From contig CM043969.1 in NCBI GenBank assembly GCA_014529385.2, forward strand, positions 34,360,446 through 34,424,445: a DNA stretch of 64,000 bases, read 5' to 3'. The notes beneath the pieces were generated by a model. That model saw nothing but the letters and a program-made list of their open reading frames with translations, had not been told where the DNA came from and made no database searches. The position numbers and the translations under genes are program-made. Positions within the stretch are counted from its first letter, which is position 1, and each line of letters begins with the position of its first letter. Below are positions 8,451-19,664 of the stretch, piece after piece. The DNA is from Adiantum capillus-veneris. Its lineage: Eukaryota; Streptophyta; Polypodiopsida; Polypodiales; Pteridaceae.

Positions 8451-10300
8451 CTTAATCCTGTTTGGACAAGGAGACAACAAACTTGGTGCAACAAGCTTCT
8501 GCATGGGCCACAGGGTTGAGAATTATGAGGCCTCCTTGATTCACCATCGAGCAACTAATTCCCGGGCCCATTGCCACGGCCTGGAGGATTTTGTATTGTT
8601 TTTCAATAAAAACTTTTTTAATGGTTTTAAGAACTCTTTCATGTGACACTTAGCCATCTTGAGAAGCGGGCTAGTGAAGGCAATGTAAGGAATCATAAAG
8701 GCATTCATCACTTTTATCCGCTTGGGAATGGGAGAAGAACATACTCCCACATACTCATTTTTGTTTTGATTTTCTCAAGCACCCACTCAAATCTTTGCTT
8801 GTGAGAAACGTCCACCCCCAAGGGGGCTCCCAGATGCCTAAATATATTCCGTTTTGTGACAATCTCCCCCGACTAGACAGAAGGGTCAAATGAGTCATTT
8901 TCTGATAGGGAGATCAGCCTTGACTTCTCTATATTACATTGGGACCCTGAAGCTTTTGAGAATATTTGAACAATCTCCAAAGCTTTTTTGATGACTTGGA
9001 GGCACGCCTTCAAGAAGAGGAGAGAATCGTCTGCAAAAAGTTTTGCTAGGAGTTGACTATTTCCTAGCAAAGCGAGGCCTTGCAACTCCCCTTGTTTCAC
9101 ACTAGCTTCAAGCATCGTGATCAAAGGATGTGATCCTATGGCAAAAAGTAGGGGGACCAGAGGGCATCCCTTCTTAATAGACCTTTTGACCTCAAAAGAG
9201 CCCACAATTCTATCGTTGAATAGGAGCTCTGACTGGCTTCCATCCCCCAATGCGTGTACCAACCGATATAAGTGAGCCCAAAGCCTAGAGCTTCCATGAC
9301 GGCTTCTATATATGTCCATGTTATTCTGTCATAAGCCTTGTCCAGGTCCAGTTGCAGTAGCAGAATGCACTCCTACTTTGTGACAGTTGCGTATTCGATA
9401 CCCACCATTGCTGCCAAGATGTTATCGTAAATGGACCTTCCTTTTATGAACCCATGTTGATGGGGAGAGATGATCTTGGTTAGTAAGGGGGCTAGTCTAA
9501 GGGCTACTACTTTAGCTATAATTTTGTAAGCCACCGACATCATCATTATAGGGCACCAGTGTTTCAGTTGAGAACAACAAATTTGTTTTGGGATGGGTTT
9601 GATAAGCCCTCTCTTTACACTTACCTCTCGACCCTTTGACCATGGCTTTAGTGGCCAATCTTGTGATTGGGTCCTTGAGATCATCCCAAAAATCTCTATA
9701 GAACTCCACCGTCATCCCATCCCAACCAGGGGAGTTTTCCTTGCCAAGGGCTTGCAATGCTAGTGAACATTCGTCTTCAGAGAATGCCCGTTCCAAGCAA
9801 TAAGCTTCTGAGTGGGGAGTTTCCTTCTTGACATTCTGCAGTAAGGTCCCTCTAGCATCTTCCACTTCTTGGGATTGGATCTCTCACCGTCCAATGATTT
9901 GACTAAGATAGCCCAACATCAGACCAGCCATCTCATCCTGGTTATGAACTGTTGTCCCTTTCTCATCATAGAGCGAGCGGACGTGGCCCCGAATCTTCTT
10001 GATTTTTAAAGCCCTAAAAAACTGAGTTTGATTGGAGGCTTCAAGTTGAAGGACAGTCTCCCTCGAGAGAAGCCTTGCCTTTCTGATATCTTCTAACTGC
10101 TCATTAGCAAGGTTAGATTTGGCTTTGCGCCATTGTTTGTGCTCCTCCTCAGTAGCATGCCCATTGGCTTTTATGGAGGTAAGCACCTGGACCTCCGTTG
10201 TAAGATGCAGAAGGTGTACCTCCCTAGCTTTCTTGAACTGGGGGCCCAAGGTTTTGATTGCTTTCTAGATGCTCCGAGAAAAGAGGTCCCACGCGTTGTG
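8451..10300 (-). pseudogene. LINE (L1 type) reverse transcriptase, decayed
   Basis: Minus-strand blocks in order: SPGWDGMTVEFYRDFWD (about 9720), ISPHQHGFIKGRSIYDNIL (about 9440), KKGCPLVPLLFA (about 9150) and the catalytic KLFADDSLLFL (about 9030). These are the standard plant non-LTR RT blocks, with FADD in the active site. The frame is broken by stops and shifts (for example near 8870, 9320, 9510 and 9870). A live copy would copy its own RNA at a nicked target. The upstream block (about 9884-10249) is the region between endonuclease and RT. Confidence 0.9.
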
Positions 10301-11145
10301 TTTGTTGAGGTCGACATCTTTTTTGAGCTTACCCAGTGCTTTCTTGGTTAGATTCCTCAAGAGAGGGTCTTTGAATAGGTGTGCCCTTGTTACTAATAGT
10401 TTTTTCCCACCTCTTGGGCCTCCTTTATTCTTCTTAAAATGTATGTCCAGAGGAATGTGATCCAAAAGACTTTTTGTTGGGACTACCTTCATCTCCATCA
10501 ACGACGGTATCCAATCAGCTTGGTGTGAGCAATAGCATCTGTCCAGCTTTGAGTCAGTGAGGGCATACTAGAGGCTTATGTAGGTGAAACCAGGCGTGGT
10601 TCCATGGGCCCACTTCCCATAAGTCGATCATCAACCACTTTTTGCACAAACTTTGCCATTTAGACCTTTCCGAGCCAACCAACATACTGGAGGATCATGT
10701 TCTATCCCTGCTCTTTTCTACCATATTGAAGTCACCAACCAACAACCACTCGCCTTCAATAGGAGTATTTCTAAGATGCATCCATAGTTTAGCTCTTTCT
10801 TTTGCATTGCAAGGGCCGTACACATTCACAACTATGAAGGGATGCCCTTCCCATCTAATTCTAATCCCCAAGATTCTATCGGATGGGTGGTTAAGAACCA
10901 CCTTCGGCTCCAATTCTCTATCCGCAATGCTGAGGACGCCACTGAAATCGTTATTTCCTTCTCCATGGAATACCAGTTTCTTTCCTAGCACCTGCTTTCT
11001 CTTGCTATGGGTAGCTAAGTGGTGTTCTTGGATGGCCCAACAGTTGACTGTCTTCTCCTTTTTTACTTCCTCCCAGAAAAGTACTCTTCTTACAGGTTTT
11101 CAACCCCTTTACGTTCCAAGATTGGATAGTGAGAGACTCCATCAT
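10301..11145 (-). pseudogene. LINE endonuclease (EEP/APE type), decayed
   Basis: The minus-strand frame opens with two ATGs at 11145 and 11142, then IQSWNVKGLK, the usual start of a plant LINE endonuclease (SWNVRGLN). Further on, GHPFIVVNVYGPCNAKERAKLW and EWLLVGDFNMV (about 10760-10830) correspond to the family's VYGP and GDFN motifs, where Asp and Asn are catalytic. Stops between these blocks show decay. No separate ORF1 is recognisable upstream. Confidence 0.85.
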
Positions 11146-11197
11146 TAATGAGGGAGTTCATTGGGATAGAGGAAAAAATTCTTCAGCATTCGAATCA

Positions 11198-11234
<37 letters not shown>

Positions 11235-11548
11235 TTGGTCACAGGAGAATCCGGGGGTTCCAAGTCAAGGGATTTCTTTTCTTGCAGTGCTACAAATGGA
11301 CTGTGCAGTGGGACAGTGAACCCCCTCCTTTTGGCGGGGTGGAGGATGAATTAGATCCTTTCACCTCAAGTGTTCCCCAGCCTTTTCTTCTTCTTCTTCT
11401 TCTTTTTTCTTTCTCTTCCTTCCTTTCTTCTCCTTTCCTTCTTATTTTTTTTCTTCCTTTCTTTTTCTGCCCTTTCCTTATCTTCTTCTTTGTTGCAACT
11501 CCTTCCTTCCCTTTTTCCCTTCTTTCTTTTCCTAGCTTTGCATGACAT
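11146..11548. other. Low-complexity stretch upstream of LINE ORF2
   Basis: Holds a pure C run (11199-11231) and a T/C-rich region with CTT repeats (about 11390-11530). On the minus strand the latter is very Lys/Glu-rich. It may be the linker before LINE ORF2 or flanking sequence. No gene supported. Confidence 0.4.
11199..11231. repeat. Homopolymer C run (33 bp)
   Basis: 33 uninterrupted C. Such long C runs are rare in plant DNA. Any ORF through it is an artefact. Length may be an assembly estimate. Confidence 0.9.
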
Positions 11549-12689
11549 GCAACCTTCTATAAAAAAAAAAAATGAAAGTCTTGCTTAGCCCAAGAGGGCA
11601 GTAGCGATGTTGCTATTGCCCAAAAATCACCCCCTTTCACATCCATTAAAAAATTTCCTCCTTCTGCAGGCGGTCATTTCCATGGCCCTTGGGCGGCCTT
11701 CGCTTATGGGCGGCCTTTAACTCCATATTTGGCATGCAGCGTCGACCAAGACATTGTTTAGCACCACATCAACACACACACATCCGCCAAAGCACCACTG
11801 GTCTACCTTTTCATTGCCATGTTGGGCATTCCCCATAATCAATACTCTCCAAGAGTCAAACTTCTCAATTGAAAGCTTATCACAAACTTTGTGTGTGTTC
11901 ATTAAAGCACCACATATAGAATACATATAGACCAAGTCAACTCATTTTGCCAATAGCCCAAGCAGCACAATTTGGTCCAAAGAACTTCCAAGCACAACAT
12001 CTTTTCTCAGAATTTTTCCAAACACACCCTTACTCCATGCATTTTGAATGATGACATTGCAGAGAGATACCCCATCTAGAAGTTTATTTTCTTTCATAAA
12101 AGCATCATAAATGGTATGTGGATAATCAAAACAATCCCAAAATTAGCTTGTTCTACTCAAATATCAACTAAAATCGTCTCACTGCTTCAGCATCAATTTT
12201 TCCCACTCATAGATGTGTGAGGCTGCGTAGCAAACCGAATCATCCATAACTTTAGCACCAAATGCCCAATTTGTGCAGAGTAAAGCACATACTCTAGCTC
12301 GTGCAAGATGGTATCATCGAGAACCCTGTCAAGTTGAAATAGATCACTCAAGCACGTATCCCAACTCCGATCTAAAGATAGCAAACCCAGCCTCTGGAAA
12401 ATACTGAATTGCCCATAACTTTTCCACACCTGAACTCTAATAATCAACGAGCCATAAAGAAAGGCTTGTAGAGCATTCCAACTACTACAACTTTGGCCTA
12501 TAAAACTTCATTTTAGCAGCATCACCACAGCTTGGCATGTAGGCATGAATGTGCATTTCTTGGCCCCAAAACCCACAATAAGCATACATACTAGTCAATC
12601 CTGCTATCATATCAGATTTTGGCATTAGTAATAAGTTTGACAAAATTTTAAAATGCTTTCAGATCCTCTTTTTTCATACTGTGCATGCA
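11549..12689. other. Unassigned intergenic DNA
   Basis: I see no coding motif, terminal repeat or RNA gene. AT-rich with scattered CA-rich words. The 5' edge of copia element H lies somewhere near 12640-12690. Confidence 0.4.
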
Positions 12690-13247
12690 AAGCGGCATGA
12701 AAGCGTGAAGAAAAATCACTCGCCACTGGAAACCAAAATTTTCACGGCTAGTCTCTAGTGAAGTAATTTTCACTGGCTCGAATATTATGGCCGGACGTCG
12801 GCCAAAAAGTGGTTGAAAAATGGCTCGTCATTTGGCCAGTGGCCGTTAGTGAATGGCCAATTTTTGGTGGTCAAAAGTCAATGGTAGGGGACCGAATTCA
12901 ATGGCCAGTGGCCGATTTCAAAGGCGGACTTGTCTTCTCAAAGGCAGCCACACATGGGCGGATTGGAGAGTCCAATTTGGACTTGTCTACACAAGGGCAT
13001 CTACACACGGTTGCCTCTCATGAGAGAGGGCATCCCTTTTGGCCTATACAAGGAGGCCATTTTTACACACATTTTGGAGTGTGAAATTGATGCAACAAGG
13101 TGGGTGTGAGGTGGTGAGAGTGAAGCAAGGCAGGAGCTCTATAGGGTATAATCCCTTTATAACCTACTTCTTGTTTGAAGTATTGAAGCCATTGAGTGGC
13201 TGATTTCCCATGCATGTAGCACACATTGGGTGAACCATATATATTGT

Positions 13248-13327
<80 letters not shown>

Positions 13328-13412
13328 CTATAATCTCTCATGTGTGAAAATTTGTCTCTCGCAATTAAGAAGCTACTCAAATATCTATTTAGCTATGTCC
13401 TATTTCCTAACA
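12690..13412 (+). repeat. 5' LTR of copia H (5' edge uncertain)
   Basis: Matches the 3' LTR from the words GCGTGAAGAAAAATCACT onward to the shared end CCTAACA. TATA-like CTATACAAG at 13044-13052 and (CT)n at 13249-13324. Confidence 0.8.
13249..13324. repeat. (CT)n microsatellite in copia H 5' LTR
   Basis: About 37 CT units shortly before the LTR end; the counterpart in the 3' LTR is 18309-18372. Confidence 0.95.
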
Positions 13413-13414
13413 AC

Positions 13415-13426
13415 TGGTATCAGAGC
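13415..13426 (+). other. Primer-binding site of H (tRNA-iMet)
   Basis: TGGTATCAGAGC, exact complement of the 3' end of plant initiator tRNA-Met, the usual copia primer, two bases after the LTR. Confidence 0.95.
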
Positions 13427-13485
13427 AAGGTTTGCTCGTAGCTAAAGTATCTCAAGGAAAGGATTCCTTGAATTGAGTGGGAGTA

Positions 13486-14293
13486 ATGGTGAGGAAGGGA
13501 AGCTCAAGATCGAGAAGTTCAACGGAAAGAACTACCAACACTGGAAGATGCAGATTAAAGATATCTCTACTAGAAGGACCTTTATTTACCACTAGGTGGT
13601 CTTGCAAAGAAGCCCGCAACAATGGTAGATGAAGCATGGATTGTCCTTGATTGAAAGGCATTAGGAAAAATCCGGCTAAGCTTGGCATCAACAGTGGCCT
13701 TCAACGTTTTAGAGATGAAGACCACGGAAGACTTGATGAAATCACCTTACAGCCTCTATGAGAAACCATCGGCATCCAATAAGGTATTTCTCATGAAGCA
13801 CTTGCTCAATCTAAAGATAGTAGAGAATAATTCAGTTTCATAACACCTAAATGACTTTAACACCAACATAAGTCAACATTGATTGGTGAAAATCAATCTT
13901 GATGACAAAGCGCAAGCTCTCCTTATATTGTTGTCTCTACTAGATAGTAGGGACAGCCTTGTAATGGTTGTAAGTAACTCTATCTGTGGCACAAATACTC
14001 TTAAGTTTGATGACATTGTGGGTGTTCTCCTAAGAGAGAAAATGCAAAGGAGAAGCGCAGGTGAATCATCAAGTGATACATTGTCAAATGAAACAAGAGG
14101 AAGGCCTAAGGAGAGGTTCAAAAACCAAAAGGGTTGTGATCGCTCAAGGTGGAGCAAGTCACGCACACAGTTAGTTCTTGAATGTTGGAATTGCAGTAAG
14201 AAGGACCACGTCAAGAAGGATTATTGGTCCAAGAAGAAGAAGGAGTTGGAGTCTCAAGACAACAAGCCAACATTGGAGGCCAATGGCAGATAA
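13486..14293 (+). pseudogene. gag of copia H
   Basis: Reads KIEKFNGKNYQHWKMQI shortly after the primer site, the typical opening of copia gag (F-G-NY--W). The longest open piece (13883-14293) ends with a zinc knuckle CWNCSKKDHVKKDYW, where the last cysteine has become Tyr. Stops at several places (for example around 13595 and 13843). Confidence 0.85.
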
Positions 14294-14330
14294 AATAGAG
14301 CAAGACGCTCTGTTTCTCTCATAAGACAAT

Positions 14331-14552
14331 GTGTCTAATTATTGGATAGTAGATTCTGGGGCTTCATTCCATGCGACACCACACAAGCAACATTTCCAAG
14401 ATTACACCAAAGGTAATTTTGGGTATATATACTTGGGAGATGATGAAGCTTGTGAAATTTCCGGTAAAGGTACAGTTTGTGTCAAAACTACTAATGGAAA
14501 TGAATCGAAGCTTAAAGATGTTAGGCATGTTCCTTCTCTTTGCAAGAATTAA
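14331..14552 (+). pseudogene. Protease of copia H
   Basis: Contains NYWIVDSGASFHATPHKQHF, the copia aspartic-protease motif with catalytic DSG intact, followed by the flap-like region. The frame ends at 14552, before the GAG-pre-integrase region. In a live element it would cut the Gag-Pol polyprotein. Confidence 0.9.
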
Positions 14553-14719
14553 ATATCTACAAGAAAATTGGACAATGAAGGTCACAACATTGCATTTGGA
14601 AACAAACGGTGAAAAATCTCAAATGGATCTTTGGTGGTTGCCAAAGGAGAAAAGGCTGGTACACTTTACTTGTGTAACGTCAACACACATCTTCAACTTG
14701 TGCAATAGCTACAAAAGTT

Positions 14720-15500
14720 GACGGTGCGGTGTGGCACTACCGGCTTGGGCATATAAGTGCCAAAGGATTGCAAATCCTTCAATCAAAGAAGCTTCTAACA
14801 AGTTTGAAAGAAGTGGACTTAGAGTTCTGTGAAGATTGTGTTTATGGTAAACAAAAGAGGGTAAAATATCAAAAATGAGGAACTAAATTGAGTTGGTTCA
14901 TTCTGATCTTTGGGGTTCTGCAAGTACACCAACACTTAGTGGCTCATTGTACTATGTAGAATTCATAGACGATGTGATTAGGAAAACATGGGTTTATGTA
15001 ATGAAGAATAAATCCAATGTGTTTTCCATATTTCAAAGGTGGAAGCCTTTGTGGAGAATGAAGCGGGTACCAAGGTTAAATGCCTCAAATCCGACAATGA
15101 GGCAAATATTGAAGCCAAGCTTTTGAAAGCTTTTGTGCTAGCAATGCCATTTGGAGGCAAAAGACAACCCCAAGGACACCTCAACAAAATGGGATTTTGG
15201 AAAGGATAATCATGGAGCGATCACAAAGCATGCGTCTACATACAGGCCTACAGCTTGAGCTTTGAGCGGAAGCTGTAAGTATGTCTATGTCTTAATCAAC
15301 CAATCACCCTCAACGGCATTGGATGGGGGAGTTCCAGAAGAAGCATGGATAGTTAAAGTAGTGAATTATGCATTTGGGTGTGAGGATTTCATGCTCATAG
15401 ATAAAAGCTTAAGGTCAAAGCTAGATACAAAGTCCAAAAAATTGTTTCTTCATTGGCTATGGAGAAGGTGACATTGTCTATCGCCTATAGAATCCTGAAG
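14720..15500 (+). pseudogene. Integrase of copia H, damaged
   Basis: Reads WHYRLGHISAKGLQIL and then LEFCEDCVYGKQKRVK (pre-integrase zinc region), then HSDLWGSASTPTLSGS and YYVEFIDDVIRKTWVY (integrase core, first Asp). The region up to 15187 is shortened and shifted compared with intact copia integrases. A C-terminal piece follows (INQSPSTALDGGVPEEAW, 15298 on). Several stops. Confidence 0.8.
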
Positions 15501-15539
15501 ATGGTAAAATCTTTAGAATTAGGGATGTAATTTTCAACG

Positions 15540-16700
15540 AACAAAATATGTACAAAGATTACTTGGAAAGAAAACAAACAAAAGAAACAGGTGATGAGTA
15601 CATGGAGCTTGACGACGGTGAAGACTCAAGGAGTGCAAATGGTGATAACGTGCAACAGCATCAACCAAATGAGGAGCCTCAACCTATTTCCCAAAGATAC
15701 ACAAGAGCAAGTAGACCTCTAGAAAGGTTTGTTCCTTCCTTCAACCATCTCTTGATCTCATATTCTGGAGAGCCAAAATCATACGAAGAATCTATGCATC
15801 ACAAATCCAAAGAAGAATGGATAAAGAGCAACCAAGTGGAGATGGACTCATTACATGGCAACCAAGCATAGGAGTTTGTTGAGCTGCCTAAAGGTAAGCG
15901 AGCACTGTAGAACAAATGGGTGTAGTTGAAGGAAGAAGAAGGTGGGAAGAAAAGGTACAAGACCAGGCTTGTGATAAACGGGTTTTCTCAAAAGAAAGGT
16001 ATTTGCCTCAATGGAATATTTTCTCCTATTGTAAAAATGAACTCAATTAGGCTTATCTTAAGCCTTCTTGTTGCTCATGGCTTAATTCTTGAGTAAATGG
16101 ATGTAAATACAGCATTCCCTCACGGTGACTTAGAGGAGGAAATTTACATGCTTCAACCAAAGGGGTATGAAGTAAAAGGTAAGGAGAAAATGGTTTTCAA
16201 ATTAACGAAGAGCTTTTATGGCTTAAAGCAAGCATCAAGATAGTGGTACTCGAAGTTCAATCGATGGATGTTGTATCATGAATTCAAAATATGCAACTCA
16301 GATCACTGCGTTTACACAAATATTTTGCGATATGGGAAGTTCATCATCCTAATGATGTATGTTGATGACATGCTGATTGCAAGTGCTAAGACATCAAAGA
16401 CGTAAAAGAGGAACTATCTAAATATTTTTCAATGAAAGATTTAGGTGTTGCAAAGAGGATACTTGGTATAAAGATATCAAGGGAGAGGACAAAGAAGACA
16501 CTAAATCTACCTCAAGAGGATTACATCAAGAAGGTACTAGAAAGGTTTGCAATGCAAGATGCAAATTCTATTTCTACACCTTTGGCTAGTCACTTTAAAC
16601 TAACCAAGGATATGTGTCCAAAGACACAAGAGGAGATAGCCTTTATGTCTAAATTTTCATATGCTACAGTGGTAGGTTCTCTAATGTATGCTATGTTCTA
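15540..16700 (+). pseudogene. Reverse transcriptase of copia H, damaged
   Basis: Blocks in order: YKTRLVINGFSQKKGI (about 15956), [18 protein letters not shown] (about 16098), [13 protein letters not shown] (about 16212, one stop) and the catalytic MYVDDMLIAS (about 16357). Then MKDLGVAKRILGIKISRERT (16432 on). At least five in-frame stops. Copia-type RT, non-functional. Confidence 0.9.
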
Positions 16701-17317
16701 AACAAGGCCAGATATTGCACATGCATTGGGAGTTGTGAGTAGATTCATGGATAATTCAGGTAAAGAGCATTGGCAAGCTATGAAGTGGATACATCGGTAT
16801 CTAAAGGGAACAACCATGAATGCTTTGTATTTTGGAAGCACTAACATTTTCTTGCAAGGGTATGCTGATGCAAATATGGCAGGTAGACAAAGACACTTAA
16901 AGGAGCACTACTAGCTATGTCTTCACAATTGGATGCACAGCAGCAATAAGTTGGGCTTCAAAGCTACAGAAATAGGTCTCGCTTTCTACCTCGCAAGCAA
17001 GATATTTAGCAATGATGGAGGCAAGCAAAGAGATTATGTGGCTTCACAGATTCTTAGAAGAGCTTGGATTCAAACAAGACAATTGTGTCTTATACAATGA
17101 TAGCCAAAGCGCTATCCATCTTGCAAAGAACTCAGTCTTTCATTCAAGGAAAAATCACATTGAGGTGAGATATCACTTCATACGCACTCTTTTGGAAGAG
17201 GGACAGCTAAAGCTAGGAAGGGTGCATACAAGTGAAAATCCAACACACATGTTTACAAAGGTGGTCAACAAGGAAAAGTTGAGATTTTTCTCATCTTCAA
17301 TTGGCATTCAAGGATAA
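16701..17317 (+). pseudogene. RNase H of copia H
   Basis: Reads RPDIAHALGVVSRFMDN, HWQAMKWIHRYLKGT and YADANMAG (catalytic Asp region), then ILYNDSQSAIHLAKNSVFHS-like sequence at 17085-17150 (LYNDSQSAIHLAKN seen) and HIEVRYHFIR. The end VHTSENPTHMFTK is the usual copia pol terminus. Stops near 16699 and 16912. Confidence 0.9.
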
Positions 17318-17365
17318 GAAGCTAGGATGGAAAGCAGTCCCAGGTTGGTTTGGAGATCAATCTCC

Positions 17366-17376
17366 AAGTGGGAGAT
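17366..17376 (+). other. Polypurine tract of copia H
   Basis: AAGTGGGAGAT directly before the 3' LTR start TGTTAAGTATGG. Confidence 0.8.
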
Positions 17377-17810
17377 TGTTAAGTATGGAGTCTGATTTAA
17401 CCCTTGTAATTATTTGTATTAAAAATGCACATTTGTAAAGCCCTCATTATGAAAAGAAGCCATCGTGCGTGAAGAAAAAAATCACTTGCCGAAAAGAAAA
17501 ATTTTCACAGCTAGTTTCAAGATTTGCTCGAGACTGGATTTTTCAGAATATTATGCCCGGACGAAGGTAGGAAAGTGGTTGAAAAATGGTCGATCCTTTT
17601 GCCGGTCCTTTGGCCGGTTGGCCAATGGGCGGTAGTCAATGGCCGGTGGCCGGTGGCTGGTTTCAAAGGTGGACTTGTCTTCTCAAAGGTGGCCACACAT
17701 GGGCAGATTGGAGATTCCAATTTGGATTTGTCTACACAAGGGTGCGCACACACGGCTGCCTCTCATGAGAGAGGGTAGCCCTTTTGGCCTATAAAAGGAG
17801 GCCATTTCTA

Positions 17811-18028
17811 CCCGGAGCAGTCACTTATCAAAAGACCCCTATATCACGTGCGTTCAAGAGGTAATTAATAATACCCCAATATACATACTATACTTACACT
17901 GTGAGCCTATTTAAAAAACCCCCACCCCCCTCTGTATGTATACATTTTTATACATTTTGGTCTTTTAATAATCTTCTCCGGTTAACTCACGTGATATCAT
18001 ACACATTCTAAAAAGTGATCGCCCCGGG
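17811..18028. mobile_element. MITE (about 218 bp) inside the H 3' LTR
   Basis: This block is absent from the 5' LTR, where the flanks join directly. Its ends are imperfect inverted repeats of about 40 bp: left CCCGGAGCAGTCACTTAT, right (reversed) CCCGGGGCGATCACTTTT, both leading to an inner ATATCACGTG. The flanks CATTTCTA (left) and CATTTAATTCTA (right) look like an altered target duplication of 8-10 bp, which would suit a Mutator-like origin. It has no coding capacity. The superfamily call is an inference. Confidence 0.75.
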
Positions 18029-18080
18029 CATTTAATTCTACACACATTTTGGAGTGTGAAATTGATGCAACAAGGTGGTT

Positions 18081-18278
18081 GTGAGGTGGTGAGAGTGAAA
18101 CAAGGTGGAATCTCTATTAAGGGTATAATCCATGTAACCTACTTCTTGTTTGAAGTACTAAATCCATTAAGTGGTGGGTGTGAGGTGGTGAGAGTGAAGC
18201 AAGGCGGAAGCTCTATTAAGGGTATAATCCCTTTGTAACCTACTTCTTGTTTGAAGTATTAAATCCATTGAGTGGCTG
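18081..18278. repeat. 99-bp tandem duplication in H 3' LTR
   Basis: Two copies (18081-18179, 18180-18278) starting GTGAGGTGGTGAGAGTGAA; the 5' LTR has one (about 13106). Confidence 0.85.
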
Positions 18279-18307
18279 CTTTCCCATGGATGTAACCCAC
18301 ATTGGTT

Positions 18308-18308
<1 letters not shown>

Positions 18309-18372
<64 letters not shown>
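18309..18372. repeat. (CT)n microsatellite in H 3' LTR
   Basis: About 32 CT units; counterpart of 13249-13324. Confidence 0.95.
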
Positions 18373-18375
<3 letters not shown>

Positions 18376-18461
18376 CTATAATCTCTTGTGTGTGAAAATT
18401 TGTCTCTCTCCATTTAGTAATCCACTCAAATATCTATTTAGCTACGTCCTATTTCCTAACA

Positions 18462-19230
18462 TTTTCAATCTCTCTTGATATACATACCAAAAAAGTGATT
18501 TGCATCTCCCAAATCCATCACAGCAAATTGTGTACTAAGTGACTTCTTCAAGACAAAAATCTTGTCTTTAGACTTTCCAAAAATGATCATATCAATGAAA
18601 TGATGATAAAACCATCACTTATCGAGATGAAAAGTGAACCATCATTCAACTTCTAGGTATACAAGTAGTGATCTTCTTGGCTCCGTACTACATAACCTTG
18701 GGACTATATGTACCTATCAAGTTTCTGGTACCACTGTCTTGATCCTTAATTTAGGCCATACAATGCCTTTTATAGTCTACACACCAATTCTTTCCTCATA
18801 TGATTTTCATGTTTAGCTTCAAAATCCCCTAGTTGTTTCATGTAGGCATCTTCTTTTAAATCCATGTCGTGAAGGAAATCCGTATTCACATCCATCTAGA
18901 AAAGTTTTATGTCCTTAGTGGCTACTCGTACAAGCACAAGACGTAATGTAGTGATTTTGACTAGTGGAGAGAAAATCTCATCAAAGTTCACACATTTCTT
19001 ATCCTTGAATCCCTTAGCAACCAATCTAGCTTTACTTGGGCTCAAGATCTTCTGCCATTTATTTCTTCTTATAGACCCATTTGCAAGGTAAGGCTTGTTT
19101 TCCTTCTGGAAACTCTGTCAGTTCCCAAGTCTCATTTGCCATAATGGAGTTATGCTTCGATTGCATTGCCTACTCCCACTTCACACTATCTTTCATTTCA
19201 ATACTCCCTTGGTAGTAGGTAGACTCTTTG
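18462..19230 (-). pseudogene. Reverse transcriptase of copia I
   Basis: Minus-strand reading gives TWELTEFPEGKQALPCKW (about 19130), KARLVAKGFKDKKCVNFDEI (about 19030), IFSPLVKITTLRLVL and, at the truncated end, KSLSTQFAVMDLGDANHFFG. These are copia RT blocks. The YVDD region is degraded to FIDM. Stops and shifts throughout. Confidence 0.85.
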
Positions 19231-19664
19231 TAGTCAATGACCAACAAATCTGGCTAAAAATGCTCATGGACATGAGAGACTCATGTAGATCTCCTCAATG
19301 TTTGACTATGGGATTCTTTTTTTTTTGGAGCACTACTAGTGGAAGAAACATCACTAGTAGACCTAGCTATTTTTAATCTCGCTTGAGGCTATCTACTCAA
19401 TCTAAACTTGCAATACTCAACCTATTTGATATGTTGTCTATGCATATTTGACATTGAAGATAGCTTGTGAGCTTCAAATGACTTTTTTAGATTCCAAGTG
19501 CCAAAGAAAATAGACCATCTCTCCATTTGCACCATATCCAATGAAGATACATGTGTGTGATTTGGAATCTAACTTTTTGCATAGATCTTTAGGGACAAGA
19601 GAGAATGCCTCACACCCAAATACAAGAATCTATCATAGTTTGGCTTCTTACAAGCCCACGTCTC

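Larger units (their letters stand above)
12690..18461 (+). mobile_element. Ty1/copia retrotransposon H, decayed
   Basis: LTR-like repeats at about 12690-13412 and 17377-18461, a tRNA-iMet primer-binding site after the first, a polypurine tract before the second, and copia-order domains between (gag, PR, INT, RT, RNase H). All reading frames carry stops, so the copy is dead. The 5' edge is not clear: the first roughly 100 bases of the 3' LTR have no good match on the left, so the 5' LTR may be truncated. No target duplication was found. Confidence 0.9.
17377..18461 (+). repeat. 3' LTR of copia H (1085 bp)
   Basis: Starts TGTTAAG and ends CCTAACA. Longer than the 5' LTR because of an inserted MITE (17811-18028) and a 99-bp tandem duplication (18081-18278). 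TATA box CTATAAAAG at 17789-17797; (CT)n at 18309-18372. Confidence 0.9.

Noticed and set aside
11129-11588. Proline- and lysine-rich ORFs around the C run and T/C-rich stretch
   Set aside because: Low-complexity composition; no conserved motif and no second copy.
13415-13426. tRNA genes at the primer-binding sites
   Set aside because: Only 12-18 bases of tRNA complementarity are present; no cloverleaf around any of the sites.
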